DNA of 17,225 bases from Wolbachia endosymbiont of Mansonella ozzardi (lineage in GTDB: Bacteria > Pseudomonadota > Alphaproteobacteria > Rickettsiales > Anaplasmataceae). Both the position numbers and the translations under genes were made by a program. Below the pieces are notes generated by a model. That model was not told where the DNA came from. It worked only from the letters and a program-made list of their open reading frames with translations, and ran no database searches. Shown one piece after another: positions 1 to 7,697 of the stretch (its first letter is position 1; each line of letters opens with the position of its first letter). The stretch spans positions 1-17,225 of the forward strand of contig NZ_JADAKK010000021.1 of NCBI RefSeq assembly GCF_020278625.1. Reading direction: 5' to 3'.

Positions 1-6
1 TCAATA

Positions 7-117
7 CTATGATAAGGAAACCGGAGGAATCTTTAAGTAGTTTTTTTCGTTTCTTATTGAATCCAACGCGCTACTAAAAGCTATGCTTGTAGCCCATTGC
101 AGCCCAAGCGCAAACAT
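7..117 (-). pseudogene. AtpI/AtpZ-like membrane protein fragment, runs off the left edge
   Basis: A 36-codon frame starts 21 bases after the dnaA stop and is in phase with dnaA. Its start is hydrophobic (MFALGLQWATSIAFSSALDS), then RNEKN. This resembles the first membrane helix and LD motif of AtpI/AtpZ proteins, which help assemble the F1Fo ATP synthase. The frame stops at 7-9. One frame over, after the A-run near 45-51, the reading KDSSGFLIIVL continues to the window edge and looks like the second helix. That pattern fits a one-base slip in a decaying gene. It could equally be a short spurious frame. The left part of the gene lies outside the window, so the call rests on the motif pattern alone. 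Confidence 0.3.
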
Positions 118-138
118 AAGGCCTATGTAACCTAACCT

Positions 139-1521
139 CTACTTAAACATTTTCCTTAACTGATTAATTTCATCAGCAAAATTTGAGTCGGTTTTTATAA
201 AGTTTTCTATTTGTTTTACTGCATGTATAACAGTAGCATGATCTCTGCCACCAAAGCTTCTTCCAATATCTGGTAGGCTTTTTTGTGTAAATTTCTTAGC
301 GAAATACATAGCTATTTGCCTTGGCCTTACAAGACCACGAAGCCTTCTATTGGAGTGCATATCTGCAACTTTTATATTAAAAAACTCAGCTATTTTCTTT
401 TGTATTTCTGCTATTGTAATTGACTTATGATTTGATCTAAGAAGATCTGCTAAAGTTTCACTGGCCGACTCTACTGTCATACTCCTCCCAATCAACGAAG
501 TATGAGCAACTTTATTCAATGCTCCTTCCAACTCTCTTATATTAGATTTTATATTCCTCGCTAAAAACTCCAGAACATCATCTGGAACATACATACTCAT
601 TTGTTCCACTTTGGCCTGCAATATACCAAGCCTTAATTCGAAAGTTGTTTCGTTAATATCCGCCACCAACCCCCAACCAAGACGCGATTTTATTCTTTCC
701 TCTACTCCATCAAGATCGCTAGGAGATCTATCAGCCGATATAACCAATTGTTTATTTTGGTCTATTAGCGCATTAAAGGTGTGAAAAAATTCTTCCTGTG
801 TGCTATCTTTACCACTGATAAATTGTACATCATCTACCATCAATACATCTACTGACCTAAATTGTTCCTTAAACAACATAATATCTTTACTTCGCAGTGC
901 TGTAATATATTGATACATAAATTTCTCTGCTGATAAATATGCTACTTTTCTTTTTACCGATGGAGAATTGACTATGTGCCAAGCTATAGCATGCATCAGA
1001 TGTGTTTTACCAAGACCCACTCCACCATATAGAAATAGAGGGTTGCTTCCTGGTATTGGATCTATAGACTCTGCCACACGCTTTGCAGCTGTAAATGCTA
1101 ACTCATTTGGCTTGCCTACCACAAAATTATCAAAGGTAAATCTCGTATCCAGCGGTGAACCAAGACTATGATTACTTTCCTCCCTGTTTTTTGATATAGT
1201 GTTAGGGTTTTGATTCTTTTCCTCGATTACTTGAATATCAATAGAACGTATACTTTCATCCTCACTCTGCCATAATGATAGCATTTTTTCCATGTAGTGA
1301 ACCATAATCCACTCCTTTATAAATCTTGTTGGCACAGACAACAAAACTTCTCCATTGATACTACTGACAAATCTAAGTGAACTTAGCCAGCTGTTATATG
1401 TTGCCTCTCCATAAAGATTATAAAGGCAATTTTGGATTTTTTCCCAAGCAATATTGTGATCTGTTACTGTAACAATTTGGTCAAAAAACATAGTAGAAAC
1501 CTTAGGGTTAATCAAGCTCAT
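139..1521 (-). CDS. dnaA: chromosomal replication initiator protein DnaA
   Basis: This is an intact 460-residue DnaA of normal length. It binds DnaA boxes at the origin, melts the DNA and helps load the helicase. Domain I covers about residues 24-95, followed by a poor linker to about 125. The AAA+ core holds Walker [10 protein letters not shown] (166-174), Walker B VLMVDD (226-231), a sensor region at 261-267 and the ERIKSR box (275-280) with the arginine finger region. The C-terminal DNA-binding domain carries [12 protein letters not shown] (395-406) and the DnaA signature [15 protein letters not shown] (420-434). The start at 1521 has only a weak ribosome site. A second Met at residue 11 is possible, since domain I homology begins later. 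It is transcribed away from the glutamine-synthetase-like gene. No cluster of DnaA boxes was seen beside it. In Wolbachia the origin has been placed elsewhere, near hemE. Confidence 0.97.
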   Translation of the reverse strand: MSLINPKVSTMFFDQIVTVTDHNIAWEKIQNCLYNLYGEATYNSWLSSLRFVSSINGEVLLSVPTRFIKEWIMVHYMEKMLSLWQSEDESIRSIDIQVIEEKNQNPNTISKNREESNHSLGSPLDTRFTFDNFVVGKPNELAFTAAKRVAESIDPIPGSNPLFLYGGVGLGKTHLMHAIAWHIVNSPSVKRKVAYLSAEKFMYQYITALRSKDIMLFKEQFRSVDVLMVDDVQFISGKDSTQEEFFHTFNALIDQNKQLVISADRSPSDLDGVEERIKSRLGWGLVADINETTFELRLGILQAKVEQMSMYVPDDVLEFLARNIKSNIRELEGALNKVAHTSLIGRSMTVESASETLADLLRSNHKSITIAEIQKKIAEFFNIKVADMHSNRRLRGLVRPRQIAMYFAKKFTQKSLPDIGRSFGGRDHATVIHAVKQIENFIKTDSNFADEINQLRKMFK

Positions 1522-1833
1522 ATATTACACCAAGAAAAAAGCAATAACTAGAAAAATACAAGACAATCAATAGCTTACTACAAAGTAAAAAGCTAACACT
1601 ACTTAATACACACTAAAAATTATGGTGATTTTTGATGAATTGTAAAGGGTATAAAATCACTAAAATTGATCATTTTTCTTTCAACAAATGAAACTTCGCT
1701 TGCGTTAGAGATTAGCAGCATGCTAAAAAATAATAATGTATTATGTATAAATAAGATATTAAGTTTATTGGCAAAAAAGTAAGGTGCTTATATAAATGTA
1801 ACTAACCTAATATAAATTTACTGAAACAAATCT
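1522..1833. other. divergent AT-rich spacer between dnaA and the glutamine-synthetase-like gene
   Basis: These 312 bases hold no credible gene. The spacer must carry the dnaA promoter (no strong match seen) and the rightward promoter listed separately. A weak inverted repeat pairs GTGATTTT at 1625-1632 with AAAATCAC at 1653-1660 around a 20-base loop. No consensus DnaA box was found by eye. Confidence 0.5.
1768..1796 (+). promoter_or_regulatory. sigma70-type promoter for the glutamine-synthetase-like gene
   Basis: The -35 box TTGGCA (1768-1773) and the -10 box TATAAA (1791-1796) each match consensus at five of six positions, with an ideal 17-base spacer. Transcription would begin near 1803, leaving a leader of about 30 bases before the ATG at 1834. 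Such matches also arise by chance in AT-rich DNA, so this is a prediction. Confidence 0.45.
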
Positions 1834-2562
1834 ATGATCATATTAAGTGGTTTAAGTTATCATGCTAAGCTTGGTATTGAGCTAGAATTTTACATTGAAG
1901 AAATAGAAAGAGAGCATTTATTTCTTAGTAATATTAAAAATAGAATAGCTTCACTTGGATTTTTCTGTGAGAAAGAGAGTTCCATACATCAATATGAGAT
2001 AAAAAGTGGTTGTTACACCAATTCTAATAACTTAGTCAAGCATTTTGAGTTAGCAAAAGAGCTGATTACTGAAACAGCACAAAAACTTGGTGGGAAAGCT
2101 TCCTTCAAAGCAAAACCTTACTTAGATAGAGCAGGCAGTGCATTAAACGTGCATGTTAATTTGGTCGATTCAAACAACAGCAACTTATTTTACCGTAGTG
2201 AACAAAAGTATAGTGATTACTTGATTCATAGTATTGGTGGATTATGCGCTATGATGAAAAAACACATGTTATTTTTTGCCCCAAATGATGATTCGTATTT
2301 TAGATTCCAATATCCGGACATTTATACTCCAACTACAGTTAGTTGGGGCGTGAACAATAGAACTGCTGCAATAAGAATACTCAATTCTGGCGATAAATGT
2401 CGCCTAGAACACCGCGTCCCTGGAGCAGATTGTAACCTTGAAAAAGTGCTTGCAGCAATAACTGAAGGTACCACCTTTGGCATAAAAAACGAAATTGCCC
2501 CACCAAATAGAGTATATGGTGTTGCATCTGATCCTCAATATAAGATGGAGAGTTTGACATAA
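1834..2562 (+). CDS. short glutamine-synthetase-family protein, probably C-terminally truncated
   Basis: This 242-residue protein corresponds to the catalytic part of glutamine synthetase (ligation of ammonia or an amine to glutamate with ATP). GIELEFY (14-20) matches the GxExEF metal-binding motif and HQYEI (52-56) the second metal motif. GSALNVHVNL (101-110) matches GSGMHVHQSL, with the ATP-site His at 107. WGVNNRTAAIRI (171-182) holds the two ATP-site arginines, and LEHRVPGADCN (191-201) the ExR motif. The N-terminal beta-grasp domain of the family is missing and an in-frame stop lies at 1822-1824, so nothing is fused upstream. No strong ribosome site precedes the ATG. The same frame continues after the stop with family-like tail residues (see findings). 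Active residues persist, so it may be a reduced enzyme, but a recently truncated gene is equally likely. Its exact substrate cannot be told. Confidence 0.8.
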   Translation: MIILSGLSYHAKLGIELEFYIEEIEREHLFLSNIKNRIASLGFFCEKESSIHQYEIKSGCYTNSNNLVKHFELAKELITETAQKLGGKASFKAKPYLDRAGSALNVHVNLVDSNNSNLFYRSEQKYSDYLIHSIGGLCAMMKKHMLFFAPNDDSYFRFQYPDIYTPTTVSWGVNNRTAAIRILNSGDKCRLEHRVPGADCNLEKVLAAITEGTTFGIKNEIAPPNRVYGVASDPQYKMESLT

Positions 2563-2661
2563 GCTCTAACTATGTTAGCTCAGGATACATTCCATAGCTA
2601 AGACCCAGGAGAACTATATGTGTTCCCTGACGTGGCAGAAGGCATAGTAAGAACTGGGAAA

Positions 2662-4224
2662 CTAGCCAGCATGACTATCAATCCTATCACCTTCGAAAAC
2701 AACCTCAAGACCTAATGTGCATTCAATAAATTCTGGGTTTTCACTAAGCTCTTTGATATTATCTTCATATGAATTTTTTTTGATTTGTGAGTTGTCTACA
2801 ATCTTTACATACAACGTTGTTTTATATGTTGGCGGCGTGCCGGTTCTAGGTACCAGATGTACCTCTATTATATATCTGGGCTGATTTCCTGTATCACGAC
2901 CCATATTCTCATTGTTCTTGCCAAGATTAGGCTGTTCTTCATGCACTCCTGATGACCCACTATTAGCGGTAGGATTACCACCAATATTACCTCCAAGTAC
3001 GTCATCAGGCAATCCACCCATTCGTATCATCTTTCTCTACTATGCTGCATTTCCAAGAATTTTTCCACAGCTTTGTATAAAGGTGAGCCTTGAATGTATA
3101 ATTCCTTATTTCGTTCTATGAACTCCATATTCTCCTCTAGCAATAACGTACAATTCTCACCATTAGATCCCACTAAACCTAGTTATTTCAGTTATGCCTT
3201 CACTACTCACATCCATAACCATGATACAAGTTAGAGCTACTCTCCCGGACTCATCTTTATATAGGCCACTTACTTGTCATTTGATAACATGCACCCTTTT
3301 CAAATTTGCAGTATCTTTTCTTATCTTCTTTATAAGCACGTATTTCAAGGTTTTTGTTGCAGTAGATATCCAGTTTGCTAATATCTTTTTCCTGCTGTAA
3401 AATATCACCAATCTTAATTAGCTCACTTCCATTGTAGTCAATAGATTAACGCTTAAGGCTCTATTAGCATTGTCAGTTTCTTCACAGTAAGCTTGAAAAC
3501 TTATTTTTTTCAAAATACCTACTTGCAATACTTTTTCCCTCTTGTGACAATTCTATGTATTTACTCATGTCTTTCCTAAATTTCTCATTGAAAGGCTTAC
3601 CTACCTAATTTATTGCTTCATCTATAAACACTTGTCTTAAATTTGTGTCATGTACTATATCATAAGAAAGCCACATGTTTTCATAAGATTCCATATAACT
3701 ACTGTTATCATCCCTTTCTACAAAAGTCACATGACCTGCCTTTATAACAGCAAAGTCTATTTTTTTGCTCAGAAGTTCTAAAAAGTATATTTTATGTTCT
3801 AGATTTGGCAGTTCAAAATCTGTCATTACCTTATTTAACTGAGAACAAAGCTTTTCATAATCGGCAGAACCAGGTATGCAATCACAACTCCTGATAAGAT
3901 TACTTAAAATTTCTAACTCTTTACGTAGTTTATCATTTTTCGCAATTGAGAGGAGAAACTTCATTATAGTAGAGTTCCTAATGGTAGAACTTTTTTCCTT
4001 CATTGCATTAACAAGGTGTTCAAGATTGTTAAGTAAAGGCAGTGCAAACTGAACAATTTCTGGCTTAAACTTCCTTATATGATTAATGTTATTATCACAT
4101 TGGTAACCGCTATCCTTTTGCCAATCTAACGTGTATATTCATACAGTGTTTGCAAATTGCATAATGCACGGGGAATTTCCCTTAACATATATTCTAGTGA
4201 TTCAGACTCACAATAAACGTGCAT
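2662..4224 (-). pseudogene. large decayed gene of unknown function (about 520 codons)
   Basis: A chain of reading frames follows one another on this strand with little overlap, as expected for one broken gene. It starts at ATG 4222-4224 (MHVYCESESLEYMLREIPRA), shifts frame near 4128, and passes through NNLEHLVNAMKEKSS to an in-frame TAG at 3605-3607. The same frame then continues (GKPFNEKFRKDMSKYIELSQ) to 3482. Further shifts fall at the run of A residues near 3504-3510 and near 3420, 3259, 3165 and 3029. The last part (3030-2662) has a Gly/Asn-rich start, then YIIEVHLVPRTGTPP and YKTTLYVKIVDNS. It was probably a mostly charged, alpha-helical soluble protein with a more beta-rich C-terminus. 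I do not recognise the family. The two longest open pieces, 3605-4003 and 2662-3030, would otherwise be listed as separate hypothetical genes, but they are most simply fragments of this one. Confidence 0.75.
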
Positions 4225-4297
4225 ACTATACCCCACTACATCAATACTATTTTAAGCAGAACATACCTACCTAAGAACAATCAGGCTATTAAAAACT

Positions 4298-4402
4298 TTA
4301 CTCTTCACAAACCCTGACAATGAAATGTTGAAAATAACTGTAAGCGTTAGGCTTGAGTTCAGCTTTTTCGCTTTCTTCATACACTAAATTTACCTTCACC
4401 AT
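4298..4402 (-). pseudogene. 34-residue frame, possible N-terminal remnant of the decayed gene
   Basis: A short frame starts MVKVNLVYEESEKAELK and ends VRVCEE. It lies just upstream of the decayed gene on the same strand. Between the two, a shifted frame reads SKVFNSLIVL and, after stops, SIDVVGYS directly into MHVYCESES. This may be the true beginning of the same gene, which would then start at 4402. Too short to classify on its own. Confidence 0.3.
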
Positions 4403-4501
4403 ACATTGTTATGCATAGCTGTTTTGTATAATAAGTTAATGCTTGAAGTCATGGAAGTATTTTTTTCGCCAAATGAGCGTTTTTTATTGGATAACAGTTA
4501 A

Positions 4502-5806
4502 TTAAGACGCAAGAATATTCTCAGAAAGCTTAAAATCCTTAAGTTCTATAACGTCTTCTCTCTTTGGACTGGTTGAAGCTAGATAAACTGGTACACCTAT
4601 TAATTCTTCTATTTTTCTCACATATTTCATCAAATTTGCAGGCAATTCCTCAACTGACTTTTTACCCTGAATGTTTTCTTTCCAACCGGGAAATTTCTCA
4701 TATATCGGCTCCAATTTTCTTTGTATTGAATGTGATGCAGGCAGGTGATCGTATATCCTTCCACTGCACTTATAACCAGTACATATTTTTATTACGTCAA
4801 AAGAATCAAGAATATCTAGTTTAGTTAATACAATACTTGAAACTCCAGAGAGTTGCACTGCCTGGCGCACTAAAACTGCATCAAACCACCCGCAGCGTCT
4901 TTTTCTATTACTCACTGTTCCAAGCTCCTTGCCTATAGCAAATAAGCTATCTCCCACTTCATTTTTCTGCTCAGTAGGAAATGGTCCGTTGCCTACTCTT
5001 GTTGTATAAGCTTTTGCTACACCGATAACATAAGCATTGGAAAACAATCCTGAGCCTGTTATTGCTTGTGATGCTAAGGTATTGCTTGAAGTAACGAAAG
5101 GGTATGTCCCATGGTCGATATCTAAAAATGTGCCTTGGGCACCTTCAAATATTATTTTCTTACCTTCTTTTGTAAGGTCATTCAATATTTTCCACACTGG
5201 CTTTTTGTATAGAAGAATCTTCTTTGCGATCTCCTCGATTTCCTTTAATATTTCCTCTTTTTTCACTATCCGACAGCTTAGGCCTTTCCTGATAGCATTG
5301 TGGTAATTCAGAAGAGCATCCATTCTATTATTGAGCTCATCTGCGTTTTCTAAGTCACAAAGGCGTATAGCTCTTCTTCCAACTTTATCTTCATAACACG
5401 GCCCTATTCCTTTGTTTGTTGTGCCAATTTTGTAATTCCCGTTTAAATTTTCAAATAATTTTTCCTTGTCCTTATGTACACTAAGTATTAATGGGCAGCT
5501 TTCAGATACAATCAAATTGTTAGGATTGATATCTATTCCTCTAGTTTTTAATGATTCTATTTCCGAGATTAGAGCATGTGAATCAAGAGCAACACCGTTT
5601 CCTATAACAGATATTTTGCCCATCCTTAAAACAGCGGAAGGTAGTAAATTTAATTTATAAACTTTATCATCTATTACTATAGTATGCCCTGCATTATTTC
5701 CACCCTGAAATCTCACGACTACGTCTGCATTCTCAGAAAGATAATCTACTATTTTACCCTTTCCTTCATCACCCCACTGTAGACCAACAATTACAATATT
5801 ATTCAT
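4502..5806 (-). CDS. purA: adenylosuccinate synthetase
   Basis: PurA makes adenylosuccinate from IMP, aspartate and GTP, the first committed step to AMP. The protein is 434 residues from the ATG at 5806. The longer frame reaches 5860, but family proteins begin with a sequence like MNNIVIVGLQWGDEGKGK, a purine-rich AGAAGA lies about eight bases upstream of 5806, and a promoter overlaps the upstream extension. Motifs: P-loop GDEGKGK (12-18) with catalytic Asp13, GGNNAGHT (35-42) with catalytic His41, GTTNKGIGP (128-136), TTRVGNGPFPTE (268-279) and the guanine-binding TKLD (328-331). It is intact and of normal length, flanked by decayed genes on both sides, and appears to be transcribed alone. 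Presence of purA fits an endosymbiont that keeps nucleotide synthesis. Confidence 0.97.
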   Translation of the reverse strand: MNNIVIVGLQWGDEGKGKIVDYLSENADVVVRFQGGNNAGHTIVIDDKVYKLNLLPSAVLRMGKISVIGNGVALDSHALISEIESLKTRGIDINPNNLIVSESCPLILSVHKDKEKLFENLNGNYKIGTTNKGIGPCYEDKVGRRAIRLCDLENADELNNRMDALLNYHNAIRKGLSCRIVKKEEILKEIEEIAKKILLYKKPVWKILNDLTKEGKKIIFEGAQGTFLDIDHGTYPFVTSSNTLASQAITGSGLFSNAYVIGVAKAYTTRVGNGPFPTEQKNEVGDSLFAIGKELGTVSNRKRRCGWFDAVLVRQAVQLSGVSSIVLTKLDILDSFDVIKICTGYKCSGRIYDHLPASHSIQRKLEPIYEKFPGWKENIQGKKSVEELPANLMKYVRKIEELIGVPVYLASTSPKREDVIELKDFKLSENILAS

Positions 5807-5831
5807 CAATATCTTCTGGATCAACACGTAA

Positions 5832-5860
5832 ATGTTAACGCAGTACACCACAAATGACAA
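5832..5860 (-). promoter_or_regulatory. sigma70-type promoter for purA
   Basis: Read on the minus strand, TTGTCA (5855-5860) and TAACAT (5832-5837) are separated by 17 bases. Transcription would start near 5825, about 19 bases before the ATG at 5806 and upstream of its AGAAGA ribosome site. The location supports the shorter PurA start. Box matches are five and four of six. Confidence 0.4.
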
Positions 5861-5885
5861 GGGGTAATTCTCTGAGCTGGTTAAT

Positions 5886-6007
5886 TAATACCAATTCTCA
5901 TTACATAGGACAATAACGAGGAAAAGGCTCATACTGAAGTGAGTAAAATGGCGCGGTAAAGTGGCATTATTGTCCATACGCTTTCTATGTAATGGGAATT
6001 GGTATTA
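5886..6007. mobile_element. MITE-like element with 23-bp terminal inverted repeats
   Basis: The left end TAATACCAATTCTCATTACA(TAG), 5886-5908, and the right end 5985-6007 are inverted copies with one mismatch in 23. Just inside, GACAATAA (5909-5916) pairs with TTATTGTC (5967-5974), so the stem continues after a bulge. The 122-bp unit has no coding capacity. Each end carries TA at its border, which would fit a TA target duplication of the IS630/Tc1 kind, although TA is also part of the palindrome. It abuts the broken 3' end of an RDD gene at 6008. It may be a non-autonomous element or another Wolbachia palindromic repeat. Its parent transposase is not in this window. Confidence 0.6.
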
Positions 6008-6345
6008 GAATGCCTTCTCTAGAAACACACCTCGATTATTGCTTGTATTAGGGTAACATTTTTAAATGTGTTCGCATTTTTTATATGGGTACCACATAAT
6101 AATTGTTTTGGGGTACCTTAAATCTTGTTGTCAATAGTGCTTCTAATACTAAGGTAAATATCACTGTGAAGGGCACGTGTAATAGCTTATATACGTTAGA
6201 ATCAAAAGCCTCTTCTCTGTCAGTAATATAACTTAGTATCATAAAAAGAAAAATGATTAGACATATTACTGCTAGCAGGATAAAGTAATCAATTACAGCT
6301 GCACATTACATCTTGTAACCCCTGCGTAACTTATCTAGTATCCAT
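6008..6345 (-). pseudogene. RDD-family membrane protein, broken copy 1 of 3
   Basis: The sequence GGAGGGAAT precedes the ATG at 6345, a good ribosome site, but the frame stops after MDTR. In a shifted frame AVIDYFILLAVICLIIFLF and KLLHVPFTVIFTLVLEALLT match the first helices of the neighbouring copies. A further shift gives GTHIKNANTFKNVTLIQA, equal to the loop motif after the second helix. The C-terminal third, with the DRHKQ motif of the other copies, is missing because the MITE-like element begins here. RDD proteins are small integral membrane proteins of unclear transport role. Confidence 0.7.
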
Positions 6346-6385
6346 ATTCCCTCCAAATACGATTACTTAATATATCATATCAGTG

Positions 6386-6400
6386 ATTAAATAACCGTAA
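6386..6400. repeat. tandem-duplication junction repeat, copy 1
   Basis: ATTAAATAACCGTAA occurs at 6386-6400 and 6951-6965, with a one-base variant at 7601-7615. After the first two copies, the bases through the end of the downstream RDD gene (AAGAGAAGTTAGTTTTT) are also nearly identical. This marks the boundaries of the units that duplicated to give the RDD gene array, spaced 565 and 650 bases apart. Confidence 0.6.
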
Positions 6401-6414
6401 GTTATAAAGAGAAG

Positions 6415-6913
6415 TTAGTTTTTGGGTTTATAGTCTATTACTACTGTTTTTTCAATTTTGCCATGAAAAGCTTGTTTATGTCTATCACCTATCGCGTACA
6501 CCAAGGTCAAGATTAGTGTAGCTAAAGACAAAATGAGGTTATTAAGTAGTGTGTAACAAATTATAAAATACAACACTTCAAAAGCTACTGTTCTGGTTAT
6601 TGCTTGCATTGGAGTGATTTTTTTAAGTGTATCTTTGTCTTTTACACGCATGCGAAGTAATAATTGTCCTGGAGTTCCACTAAATTCTATTATCATCAAG
6701 GTATAAAAATGTTAACTCTAGTATAAATGCTATTACTTGTATGATCATTACTTTACCTAAGGTCATTTCAGTTACATCGAATGATAGAAAAGATGTTAAG
6801 GTAAATCCAATTATAGACCCGATAACAAAACCTATACCCTGTGCTAAAATATAATCAATTACAAATGCTAAAACTCGCCTAAGAATTTCTACGTGACTTA
6901 TTTCAGTATTCAT
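6415..6913 (-). pseudogene. RDD-family membrane protein, frameshifted copy 2 of 3
   Basis: Two overlapping frames make up one RDD protein. The first (6913-6680, 77 codons) begins MNTEISHVEILRRVLAFVID with the family's Arg and Asp in helix one, and a second helix follows. It ends at TAG 6680-6682. The second (6699-6415, 94 codons) begins MMIIEFSGTPGQLLLRMRVK, the GxTPG-type loop that normally continues directly from helix two. It then carries two more hydrophobic stretches and the end DRHKQAFHGKIEKTVVIDYK. A single one-base shift near 6690 would join them into about 165 residues. The neighbouring copies are also broken, so I call it a pseudogene. Two separate polypeptides from overlapping starts cannot be excluded. 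Confidence 0.7.
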
Positions 6914-6950
6914 GTATTTTTATAATGCTATTATCAGTATAAGACGCGTT

Positions 6951-6965
6951 ATTAAATAACCGTAA
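6951..6965. repeat. tandem-duplication junction repeat, copy 2
   Basis: Identical to ATTAAATAACCGTAA at 6386-6400, lying between broken RDD copies 2 and 3. It supports origin of the array by tandem duplication. Confidence 0.6.
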
Positions 6966-6979
6966 ATTGTAAAGAGAAG

Positions 6980-7554
6980 TTAGTTTTTAAGTTTATAGTC
7001 TATCACTAACGTTTTTGCAATTTTGTCATATACAGTCTGTTTGTGTCTGTCAAGTATTGCTAACACGAAAATTAGTATTATAGCTATAGCTGTTGCTATA
7101 AGAACTAATTTCTCTAAAAGTAGAAACCACCATTCAAAAATATACTCATCATAAAGTTCTCTTATAGTTCCTACAATAAGCACGCAACCTAATATAGATT
7201 CAAGACAGGAATTTTAGATGAGGGTATACCTAATTAATGCTTACACTTGGGTAATATTTATGAATGTACTTGCATCTTTATATATATGCCGCACAGTAGT
7301 TTCCCTGGAGTGTCACCAAGTCTCGTTGTCATTAGCATATTAAACATCATACATACTGGTACTATTACCTTAGCAATTGTCATACGGACAGCTGCTTTGT
7401 AAGTATCACCTGTATCATTGTATGGTGTAGATGAATGATGTAGAAGATATAGAAAGAAGCTTATAACAAGTACTATTGTTACCCATAAAACACCGTCGAT
7501 CACACTTGCTAAAACTCGCCTAAGAATTCCGGCATAACTTATTTCAGTATTCAT
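6980..7554 (-). pseudogene. RDD-family membrane protein, broken copy 3 of 3
   Basis: The first part (7554-7258) starts MNTEISYAGILRRVLASVID, preceded by GGAAAG seven bases upstream of the ATG. It has two hydrophobic segments and the loop TTRLGDTPGKLLCGIYIK. It then shifts frame near 7280: the expected DASTFINITQV appears one frame over and meets two in-frame stops. After those it stays open through a hydrophobic stretch (IATAIAIILIFVLAILDRHK) to the conserved end VIDYKLKN at 6980. One frameshift and two nonsense codons therefore separate the halves. The 3' part alone could be read as a 67-residue protein, but it begins mid-domain. Confidence 0.75.
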
Positions 7555-7600
7555 ATACTTTCCATGTTCTATGATTAAGCAACCAGTATAAAGGTATGTT

Positions 7601-7615
7601 ATTAAATAATCGTAA
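7601..7615. repeat. tandem-duplication junction repeat, copy 3
   Basis: ATTAAATAATCGTAA differs by one base from the copies at 6386 and 6951. It lies between the last RDD copy and icd, marking the right border of the duplicated unit. Confidence 0.5.
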
Positions 7616-7697
7616 ATATGCTAACCTGGAAAATATTAGCTACTTGTGTCACTCTACCATTTGAATTAACATTAGGTCATTTATAGTTAGGAGAGTT

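Noticed and set aside
3605..4003. Stand-alone 132-residue hypothetical gene
   Set aside because: The frame is open upstream to about 4137, continues after its TAG, and joins neighbouring frames; it is treated as part of the decayed gene 2662-4224.
4455..4490. Terminator hairpin after purA
   Set aside because: CGC...GCG flanked by T- and A-runs has only about three paired bases and, for purA, is followed by A rather than U residues.
5807..5860. N-terminal 18-residue extension of PurA
   Set aside because: The family start is at 5806; the extension overlaps the predicted promoter and lacks homology-like sequence.
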